Origin: Peribacillus simplex
GTDB taxonomy: Bacteria > Bacillota > Bacilli > Bacillales > DSM-1321
Assembly (NCBI RefSeq): GCF_900156045.1
Contig: NZ_FTMX01000002.1
Location: 62,001-126,000, forward strand
Length of the DNA stretch: 64,000 nt
Direction: 5' to 3'
The notes under the pieces were generated by a model. That model saw only the letters and a program-made list of their open reading frames with translations, made no database searches and was not told where the DNA came from. Below, piece after piece: positions 57,640-64,000 of this stretch; the stretch's first letter is position 1; each line of letters begins with the position of its first letter. The position numbers and the translations under genes are program-made.

Positions 57640-58506
57640 TCAAAACTCTTCCTCGATCTGCCTGGAACTCAAAACAAGTTTGGCACCATCGGAAATCAAT
57701 TGATTGGTGCCCAATGATTCAGGGCTCGTAACATTGCCAGGAAGCGCAAATACCTCCCTGCCGTGTTCCAAAGCTGCTTGTGCCGTAATAAGGGAACCGC
57801 TTCTTTCTTTTGCCTCGACCACGAATACTCCCTGTGATAATCCACTGATGATTCGATTCCTAAGCGGAAACATCCAAGGTTCCGCCTTCATTTCCGGTGG
57901 AGTCTCAGATATTAGCAGGCCGTTATTGGTGATTTCTTCAGCAAGGGTAACATTGGATTTCGGATATATTTGCATGACCCCCCCTCCTAAAACCCCAATC
58001 GTATCTCCGCCTTCGCTTAATGTGATCTTATGTGACTCTGCATCGATTCCAGCCGCCACTCCGCTTATGATCACGAACTTTTTCTTTACAAGCGGTAATA
58101 GAATCGATTTTAAGGCCTCCAGACCATACGAGGTTGGCTTACGCGTTCCAACAACACCTAGCGTATTCTTCCTTGTTAAAAGCTTCTTATCACCTTTATA
58201 ATAAAGAACCCACGGAGGATCGAATATTTGCTTCAGCAAAAAAGGATATCCATCATCGAAGATCGTCAAACAATGGATTTGGCTATCTTCGTAATTTTTA
58301 AGTTTATCGATGGTATTGAGTGAATGTAAATCTTTGAAAAAGAGGTTAAGCTTATTTGAAGGGATAGGGAGCATTTTTGCCCACTCAGCGTAATCCGTGG
58401 TGAACAGGGAAGATAATGATGGGTCTATGGACATGATTGTTTGGATTGATTTCCATCCTGCCCCGCGGCAATGATGGAGATGGATTAACTTTTCTTTTTT
58501 ATTCAA
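57640..58506 (-). CDS. dprA: DNA processing protein DprA (Smf)
   Basis: DprA loads RecA on incoming single-stranded DNA during natural transformation. The 288-residue product has an N-terminal SAM-like domain and the extended Rossmann fold with GVVGTRKPTSYG, ISGVAAGIDAESHK and the C-terminal GNVTSPESLGTNQLISDGA. The start is a TTG at 58506 behind AGGGG with about 9-nt spacing. It lies between the sucD terminator and topA, as in B. subtilis (smf). Confidence 0.95.
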   Translation of the reverse strand: MNKKEKLIHLHHCRGAGWKSIQTIMSIDPSLSSLFTTDYAEWAKMLPIPSNKLNLFFKDLHSLNTIDKLKNYEDSQIHCLTIFDDGYPFLLKQIFDPPWVLYYKGDKKLLTRKNTLGVVGTRKPTSYGLEALKSILLPLVKKKFVIISGVAAGIDAESHKITLSEGGDTIGVLGGGVMQIYPKSNVTLAEEITNNGLLISETPPEMKAEPWMFPLRNRIISGLSQGVFVVEAKERSGSLITAQAALEHGREVFALPGNVTSPESLGTNQLISDGAKLVLSSRQIEEEF

Positions 58507-58583
58507 TTTGAAACGCCCCTAAACGGAAATTTTTAAAGGTAGGTTGATAGTGATGTACTCGGTGTCTCCCGAGGAAATTGGAG

Positions 58584-58616
58584 GGAAAAGAAGACCGACC
58601 CAAAGAAAGGTCGGCC
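58584..58616 (-). terminator. Rho-independent terminator after sucD
   Basis: On the minus strand GCCGACC pairs with GGTCGGT around a TTTCTTTG loop region, followed by CTTCTTTTC. It starts about 10 bp after the sucD stop codon. Confidence 0.85.
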
Positions 58617-58625
58617 CAGCTTAAA

Positions 58626-59528
58626 TTAATGAGTTTTACAAGGTTCGTAAATCTCTTTTTCTTTCAAAACGGAAATCAATGTTTCACCCATTACGGATGG
58701 AGTTTCGGCAACTTTAATTCCACATTCGTTCATGACGCGTATTTTCTCGTCAGCAGTCCCTTTTCCTCCTGAGATAATGGCACCAGCATGTCCCATGCGT
58801 TTACCGGCAGGAGCCGTACGGCCACCAATGAAACCAACAACTGGCTTGGTCATGTTTTCCTTCACCCAGATTGCTGCTTCTTCTTCTGCCGTTCCGCCGA
58901 TTTCCCCGATCATGATCACAGCATGTGTTTCAGGATCATCATTGAATGCCTTCAATACGTCAATGAAATCCGTTCCGTTAACTGGATCCCCACCGATACC
59001 GACAGCCGACGATTGCCCGATGCCTGCTTGCGATAATTGGTGAACGGCCTCGTACGTTAAAGTTCCAGAACGTGAAACTACACCTACATGGCCTTTTTTG
59101 TGGATATACCCTGGCATGATACCAATCTTACACTCTTCAGGAGTAATGACACCTGGGCAGTTCGGTCCGATCAAGCGAGTTTTTTTGCCTTCCATGTACC
59201 GCTTAACTTTGACCATATCCAGGACAGGAATATGTTCCGTGATACAAATGACAAGATCAAGTTCTGCGTCTACGGCTTCCAGAATTGCATCGGCAGCAAA
59301 TGGAGCCGGTACATAGATAACGGAAGCATTCGCTCCGGTTTCAGTGACAGCTTCGGAAACTGTATTGAATACAGGTACCCCTTCCGCTTCTGTCCCACCT
59401 TTACCCGGAGTGACTCCTCCAACGATTTTCGTGCCGTATTCCAACATTTGTTTTGTATGAAATAATGCTGTTGCACCAGTGATTCCCTGAACGATCACTT
59501 TCGTATCTTTATTAATATAAACGCTCAT
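58626..59528 (-). CDS. sucD: Succinyl-CoA synthetase alpha subunit
   Basis: With SucC it converts succinyl-CoA to succinate while forming ATP or GTP in the TCA cycle. The 300-residue product has an N-terminal CoA-binding Rossmann domain ([14 protein letters not shown]) and the phosphorylated His247 in [35 protein letters not shown] is also conserved. It lies 18 bp after sucC and is followed by a terminator. Confidence 0.98.
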   Translation of the reverse strand: MSVYINKDTKVIVQGITGATALFHTKQMLEYGTKIVGGVTPGKGGTEAEGVPVFNTVSEAVTETGANASVIYVPAPFAADAILEAVDAELDLVICITEHIPVLDMVKVKRYMEGKKTRLIGPNCPGVITPEECKIGIMPGYIHKKGHVGVVSRSGTLTYEAVHQLSQAGIGQSSAVGIGGDPVNGTDFIDVLKAFNDDPETHAVIMIGEIGGTAEEEAAIWVKENMTKPVVGFIGGRTAPAGKRMGHAGAIISGGKGTADEKIRVMNECGIKVAETPSVMGETLISVLKEKEIYEPCKTH

Positions 59529-59546
59529 TATGTTCCCCCCTGCCTA

Positions 59547-60707
59547 TTATCCTACAAGTGATACTATTTTTTGCGCTCCATCAGCCATTGATTCAGCAGC
59601 CGTAATATTTAAACCTGACTCTTTTAGAATCTTTTTGCCAAGGTCCACATTCGTTCCTTCAAGACGAACAACAAGAGGGACATCAAGACCAAGCTCTTTA
59701 GCAGCAGCCACGACGCCTGTTGCGATGATGTCACATTTCATGATTCCTCCGAAGATATTAACGAAGATGCCTTTAACATTTTTATCGGAAAGGATGATTT
59801 TGAAAGCTTCTTTCACTTTTTCCTCAGTGGCGCCGCCACCAACGTCAAGGAAGTTAGCCGGATCACCCATATAATGTTTAATGATGTCCATCGTTGCCAT
59901 AGCAAGCCCGGCACCATTTACCATGCATCCGATATTTCCGTCAAGCGATATGTAACTAAGGCCATGTTTCGATGCTTCAATCTCTTTTGCATCCTCTTCA
60001 TCCAAATCACGGAATTCCGCGATGTCTTTTTGGCGGTAAATCGCATTATCATCAAAATTCAACTTAGCATCAAGTGCCATTACATTGCCGTCGCCCGTAA
60101 CCACTAATGGGTTGATTTCTGCGATAGAGCAATCTTTTTCAACGAAAGCAGTATATAAGTTAACCATCAGCTTGGAAGCTTTATTTATTAGTGAAGCCGG
60201 AATATTTATATTAAAAGCAATTCTCCGTGCTTGGAAGCCAGTCAGGCCGACAACCGGATCGATTACTTCTTTGAAAATTTTCTCTGGCGTCTTTTCTGCC
60301 ACTTCCTCAATTTCCGTTCCGCCTTCTTCGGAAGCCATCAACACGACACTGTTCGTAGCACGGTCAAGGACCAGCCCGATGTAATACTCTTTCGTAATGT
60401 CGCAGCCCTCTTCAATAAGTAAACGCTTAACTTCCTTGCCTGCAGGTCCTGTTTGATGGGTCACCAACGTCTTGCCAAGAATCTCTTCTGCATATGTACG
60501 TGCTTCATCAAGATTCTTCGCTACCTTGACTCCGCCGGCTTTCCCGCGGCCGCCCGCATGAATTTGAGCTTTTACGACAACAACTTCCGTACCTAACTCC
60601 TTCGCTGCTTCCACTGCTTCATCAACAGTAAAGGCAACCCGGCCATTTGGAACGGATACCCCGTATTGTCGCAATATCTCTTTCCCCTGATACTCATGGA
60701 TATTCAT
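59547..60707 (-). CDS. sucC: Succinyl-CoA synthetase beta subunit (ADP-forming)
   Basis: SucC carries the nucleotide-binding site of the alpha2beta2 or alphabeta enzyme. The 386-residue product has an N-terminal ATP-grasp domain ([36 protein letters not shown]) and a C-terminal CoA-ligase domain with [18 protein letters not shown] and [14 protein letters not shown]. An AAGGAGG site precedes the ATG. Confidence 0.98.
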   Translation of the reverse strand: MNIHEYQGKEILRQYGVSVPNGRVAFTVDEAVEAAKELGTEVVVVKAQIHAGGRGKAGGVKVAKNLDEARTYAEEILGKTLVTHQTGPAGKEVKRLLIEEGCDITKEYYIGLVLDRATNSVVLMASEEGGTEIEEVAEKTPEKIFKEVIDPVVGLTGFQARRIAFNINIPASLINKASKLMVNLYTAFVEKDCSIAEINPLVVTGDGNVMALDAKLNFDDNAIYRQKDIAEFRDLDEEDAKEIEASKHGLSYISLDGNIGCMVNGAGLAMATMDIIKHYMGDPANFLDVGGGATEEKVKEAFKIILSDKNVKGIFVNIFGGIMKCDIIATGVVAAAKELGLDVPLVVRLEGTNVDLGKKILKESGLNITAAESMADGAQKIVSLVG

Positions 60708-60826
60708 TTCCCATCCTCCTTATCTACTAAAAAACAACTTCGAAATTTAATGCGTGTTTTCTCTACCATATTACAACAAAATTCTCCTTCGTGCATAATT
60801 TTCTTTCACAAAATTTTTAAAATATT

Positions 60827-60855
60827 ATTATAATATACTTCCATACCCGTGTGTA
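60827..60855 (-). promoter_or_regulatory. Possible promoter for sucC-sucD
   Basis: The minus strand reads TACACA (60855-60850), 17 bp, then TATAAT (60832-60827), about 120 bp upstream of sucC. The -35 box matches only 4 of 6 positions, so this is a weak assignment. Confidence 0.38.
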
Positions 60856-61042
60856 AGCCTTCTTTGCCGTTGGTTTTTTTCTTATTAAAATCATTTATTT
60901 TTGCTTTGAAATTCGATTACAAAAAAAGGGGCATTACAGTTATAAATCTAGTTAAAACACTGCCGTGAAAGCCTTTTCATTATATTGACTCAGAGACCTT
61001 TTCATGAGAAATTACGGATGTCCTTTGTCTGACCCTAAATAA

Positions 61043-61080
61043 AAGCAAAAGGACAAAGCCATTGCCTTGTCCTTTTGTAA
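61043..61080 (-). terminator. Rho-independent terminator after ylqH
   Basis: AAAAGGACAA pairs with TTGTCCTTTT (with an inner GC pair and an ATTG/AATG loop). On the minus strand it is followed by GCTTTTATTT. The A and T flanks make it potentially bidirectional. Confidence 0.82.
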
Positions 61081-61188
61081 ATAGTTTAGTATTTTTTTAA
61101 TATAATGAAAATACGCTAGTGATTTCCCTAATATTCTACATAAACCAACAGAACTCCATTTGGTGAAATCACATGGATAACTAGGAAC

Positions 61189-61461
61189 CTACCGATTCAT
61201 GTCCTTATCAACTTTATAAATGAATGCAAACACCTCTGCAACTGCTCCATATAATTCTTCCGGAATCGTTTGATTTATATCCAAATGACCTAAAAGTGCA
61301 GCAAGCGATTCGTCCCTCTGGACCGGTATATCGAGTTTCATGGCCTTTTCCAGAATATTTTCAGCCGTTTTACCTTTCCCCTTCGCCAATATGACGGGCG
61401 CTTTGGATGTTCTTTGATCATACTTTAAGGCAATCGCTTCTTTTCGTTGATCATTTATCAT
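61189..61461 (-). CDS. ylqH: FlhB C-terminal domain-like protein YlqH
   Basis: The 90-residue product corresponds to the cytoplasmic C-terminal domain of FlhB alone, starting just after the position of the NPTH cleavage motif. Compare EAIALKYDQRTSKAPVILAK here with FAIALKYDEEKAEAPYVVAK in FlhB, and IPEELYGAVAEVFAFIYK here with IPEDFFKAVAEILAFVYK. It has no membrane helix and no cleavage motif. It overlaps ylqG by 4 bp, so the two are co-translated. A role in switching export specificity is inferred from FlhB; none is proved here. Confidence 0.9.
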   Translation of the reverse strand: MINDQRKEAIALKYDQRTSKAPVILAKGKGKTAENILEKAMKLDIPVQRDESLAALLGHLDINQTIPEELYGAVAEVFAFIYKVDKDMNR

Positions 61462-63380
61462 ATTCGAATATCCACTTCGCTATATGAACCGGCTTCTGAG
61501 TAAGGAATCGGTTTCACCCTTAGGTCCCGCTCTTTTTCATTCACGGGTTTTACAAATGAAACCCCTGATAATCTGTAATCCATTTTTCCAAGATTTTCTC
61601 TTAGGATGTCAAGATATCGACCGGCTGCCTCTTCAAGGACCGCACCATGCCCATTGATGACCGTCACTTTTATGATTCGGTTTTGAACATGCATGTCGAT
61701 GACCGTTTCTTTAAGACGTTCCAATTCTAAATAAAATAGTACTCGGCAGTAATCCGGGTCTATTTTGCCATCTATTGTTTTCCTTCCGCTCCATTGTAAA
61801 GTTAGGTCCGTTTGAATCGATCCCAAATTAAGCGGAAGTGTCAGGAGCAAATTCTGTATCGGCCCATTTTCCTGCGAAAGGATCTGTTGCGCAGTAATCC
61901 GATTCAGGATTTGTTCTGCCATCCCCTTGATAGATGCCGGAATTTGCTCCTTCAGCAATTTAAGCAGCAGCGGCTTAAGTGTTTCTAAGTCATTCGGGAT
62001 CTCATTCATATCATCACCAGAAAGAGTAATGAGTGCATGCTCCAGCTGAAGGCCAAGGACCTTGGTCATTTCTTTTAGTTGGTGTGCAATGGAAGGCCCC
62101 TTGGTGAAATCGATTGTTTGAAATTCAGTTTCCAGTACATGTGAAAGGACAAGCTTCTCATTAATCCCAACGTACCGGGCCTCAGGAAGCTTATTAAGCG
62201 ATTGGAACAGTAATTCAGCTACCTTACCCTTCGACTCCTCTATTTGCTCTGTATCCATATTCAAGTAGCCTATAAGATCATTCACTTCTTTTTTTCCGCC
62301 TATTGCCTTTTTAGCTGTTGCTTCGGTAAAAGCACTCTGGAGTAAATGAAAGGCAAGAGGGGAAAGTTTTTCTGCAAAAATGTTTTTTCTCTGTATCGAG
62401 TGGCTACCAGATGGCAGGTTTGCACCCTCATGATCATGACCGTTAAATAAGCGATTAATGGCCGTTTCGATCTCTTCAACTTTTGCAAATGCACCGCTTT
62501 TTGCCCCGGAAAGTAACTGAAATCCTTGGTGTAATTTATCTATCACTGAATTCTTGGCCATACCGGACCTTGCCTCAGCTCCATCCATTAAGTTTTCCAG
62601 AAAGACAGGTTCTGTAATTCCCTTTGGAATTAAACCCGTCTTTTGAAGTAGGGAATATGCACCGGATTTCATTTCTGGCGTTGAATCGGGATCCAGCCAA
62701 GTGGTCACTAGGTTTTGCAAACCATTTTGTTGAAGCTGGTTCCGTTTTACAACATGTAATGAGTCCAATACCTCCATAAGCTTGACGGACGTCCTCGTTA
62801 CTGCCCCGACATCTTGCAGCTGTTGCTTGAAGGCACTGAGTAGTTTGTGGAAAGGTTCACCTTTGGACTGTGTAAATAATGCATCAAATACATCTTTTAC
62901 AAATGGCAGTTGCTGATTGAACATCGATTTTATTATAGGCAGACCAGTTTCTGCAGCATCCGCAGCTTTTAACCATTGCAAAGCGGACTGAAAGGTTTCC
63001 TTTGTTATCGGAAGCCGATTTGTCAGGAGGTATTCGGCAAGCTTCGTTGCGGCCGGTTCAGGCGTCATGCCAAGATGAGCGATCAATTGCGCAGCCGTTC
63101 CCTTTAAGCCGGAAAGGTTCAAATCGGGGGATTTTAAAGCTTTTAACACCACCCCCCCTTCTATAGGGTGCTTCACTTGAAACCAGTACCTTTCTCCTGT
63201 CCGTAGCGGGATTTCGAGATTGGCAATCATTTTTTGATGGCCAATCTGTACCTCGGCCGTTTGATCAGGATAAACCTTATTAACCTTCCCGATAAGGATT
63301 TGCCCGTTTTTCAAACTCAAAGATCCTTTTACTTCAATAGGTGAAGAAACGGGTTGCCCGCTTGTTATGGATTGCACCAC
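61458..63380 (-). CDS. ylqG: FliK-like protein YlqG
   Basis: The 640-residue product has no membrane segment or signal peptide that I can see. Its N-terminal part begins with GSLSLKNGQILIGKVNKVYP, a beta-rich segment. The middle is long and helical, rich in Leu, Gln and Lys. The C-terminal part (about 505-610) has the Flg_hook pattern of FliK: LLLTLPLNLGSIQTDLTLQW, then a charged helix and LSGVSFVKPV. The start is GTG at 63380 (a second GTG follows at once) behind a G-rich site. It lies 10 bp after rnhB and overlaps ylqH. Confidence 0.85.
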   Translation of the reverse strand: MVQSITSGQPVSSPIEVKGSLSLKNGQILIGKVNKVYPDQTAEVQIGHQKMIANLEIPLRTGERYWFQVKHPIEGGVVLKALKSPDLNLSGLKGTAAQLIAHLGMTPEPAATKLAEYLLTNRLPITKETFQSALQWLKAADAAETGLPIIKSMFNQQLPFVKDVFDALFTQSKGEPFHKLLSAFKQQLQDVGAVTRTSVKLMEVLDSLHVVKRNQLQQNGLQNLVTTWLDPDSTPEMKSGAYSLLQKTGLIPKGITEPVFLENLMDGAEARSGMAKNSVIDKLHQGFQLLSGAKSGAFAKVEEIETAINRLFNGHDHEGANLPSGSHSIQRKNIFAEKLSPLAFHLLQSAFTEATAKKAIGGKKEVNDLIGYLNMDTEQIEESKGKVAELLFQSLNKLPEARYVGINEKLVLSHVLETEFQTIDFTKGPSIAHQLKEMTKVLGLQLEHALITLSGDDMNEIPNDLETLKPLLLKLLKEQIPASIKGMAEQILNRITAQQILSQENGPIQNLLLTLPLNLGSIQTDLTLQWSGRKTIDGKIDPDYCRVLFYLELERLKETVIDMHVQNRIIKVTVINGHGAVLEEAAGRYLDILRENLGKMDYRLSGVSFVKPVNEKERDLRVKPIPYSEAGSYSEVDIRI

Positions 63381-63390
63381 TCATCCCCCC

Positions 63391-64000
63391 TTAGCCCTTC
63401 GTTCGTGCAGCGATTTCCTTAACTGGTGCAAAACTTCTTCTATGCCAAGGTGTCAGCCCGTATGTGCGGAGTGCTTCTAAATGTTGGCTAGTACCGTAGC
63501 CCATGTGCTTTTCGAAACCATATTCCGGATATTTTTCACCATATTCCTTCATCATCCTATCACGGGTCACTTTTGCTATTATGGAGGCCGCAGAGATGCT
63601 AATGCTTCTTGCGTCCCCCTTTATGAGTGAAAGCTGGGGAATCGGCACATCCAGTTCCATCGCATCGATCAACAAATGATCAGGAAGTTCTGACAAATCG
63701 TTCACTGCGGCCACCATTGCCTTTTTCGTGGCTTGATATATATTGATTTCATCAATAACTTCGCTATGTACAACACCCACACCTATGGATAGTGCTTCCT
63801 TAAAAATCATCTCATAAAACCGTTCCCTTTTTGACTCTGGAATTTTTTTAGAATCATTAAGACCTGGTAAGTAAAAAGATTCAGGCAAGATGACTGCACT
63901 CGTCACAACTGGTCCTGCGAGCGGTCCTCTTCCCACTTCATCGATACCCGCCAGAATGGAAAAACCCTGTTTTCGCAATTGCCGTTCAAACTCCGTCATT
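63391..64000 (-). CDS. rnhB: Ribonuclease HII (5' end cut by window edge)
   Basis: RNase HII removes ribonucleotides from DNA and RNA primers. At least 202 codons are present, to the right edge. The visible Met at 63999 ([13 protein letters not shown]) matches an internal position of the roughly 255-residue B. subtilis enzyme, so about 50 N-terminal codons probably lie outside the window. The catalytic [13 protein letters not shown] motif gives Asp20 and Glu21 (numbered from that Met). A third acidic residue is Asp112 in LLIDAMELD, and AKVTRDRM follows. Confidence 0.96.
   Translation of the reverse strand, partial: MTEFERQLRKQGFSILAGIDEVGRGPLAGPVVTSAVILPESFYLPGLNDSKKIPESKRERFYEMIFKEALSIGVGVVHSEVIDEINIYQATKKAMVAAVNDLSELPDHLLIDAMELDVPIPQLSLIKGDARSISISAASIIAKVTRDRMMKEYGEKYPEYGFEKHMGYGTSQHLEALRTYGLTPWHRRSFAPVKEIAARTKG

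Larger units (their letters stand above)
60708..61188 (-). other. ylqH-sucC intergenic region (481 bp), no gene seen
   Basis: No coding frame of note. It holds the ylqH terminator (61043-61080) and a promoter candidate for sucCD (60827-60855). The region is AT-rich. I looked for a CcpA cre box and did not find a convincing match. Confidence 0.6.

Noticed and set aside
57704..58201. 165-codon plus-strand open frame opposite dprA
   Set aside because: Antisense shadow of the DprA Rossmann domain; no family features and no separate promoter.
1..64000. Search for mobile elements, defence systems, CRISPR arrays, tRNA or rRNA genes
   Set aside because: Gene order is continuous conserved core; no transposase, integrase other than XerC, direct-repeat array or tRNA-like cloverleaf was seen.

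Overview
This window is a chromosomal segment of an endospore-type Firmicute of the family Bacillaceae. The gene order matches the Bacillus subtilis chromosome from rnhB to truB almost gene for gene, and the protein sequences look like a Bacillus/Peribacillus-type relative; the genus is an inference. Every recognisable gene is on the minus strand, so in transcription order the window is read from 64000 down to 1. There is no rRNA, tRNA, insertion sequence, prophage or CRISPR array.

Layout in transcription order: (1) 64000-55200: rnhB (5' end cut by the window edge), the flagellar-like pair ylqG-ylqH, the TCA-cycle genes sucC-sucD, dprA and topA. (2) 54873-49746: trmFO, xerC (codV), hslV, hslU and the global regulator codY, which ends in a strong terminator. 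(3) 49745-48991: a long AT-rich intergenic region that should carry the promoters of the motility operon. (4) 48990-20694: a long flagellar/chemotaxis (fla/che) operon: flgB, flgC, fliE, fliF, fliG, fliH, fliI, fliJ, ylxF, fliK, flgD, a frameshifted flagellar-operon gene, flgE, swrD, fliL, fliM, fliY, cheY, fliZ, fliP, fliQ, fliR, flhB, flhA, flhF, flhG, cheB, cheA, cheW, cheC, cheD, sigD, a possible 54-codon small ORF, and swrB. It encodes the basal body, export gate, rotor/switch, chemotaxis core and the flagellar sigma factor. (5) 20539-14025: translation and envelope genes rpsB, tsf, pyrH, frr, uppS, cdsA, dxr, followed by rasP and proS. (6) polC (10624-6302). (7) 6108-1: the nusA operon rimP, nusA, rnpM (ylxR), ylxQ, infB, ylxP, rbfA, then truB (3' end cut by the window edge).

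Most of the window is conserved core genome, and I see no evidence of a wholly new multi-gene system. The points that deserve a second look are regulatory or structural: a fliF ribosome-binding site that can pair with a nearby anti-SD stretch; a hairpin between a strong SD and the conserved part of swrD, which lacks a normal start codon; a frameshift in the flagellar gene between flgD and flgE that fits loss of one copy of a 5-bp repeat; a NusA-type attenuator candidate in the rimP-nusA leader; an unassigned small ORF between sigD and swrB; a FliK-like/FlhB-C-like gene pair outside the main operon; and inverted repeats in the rpsB-tsf, frr-uppS and topA regulatory regions.
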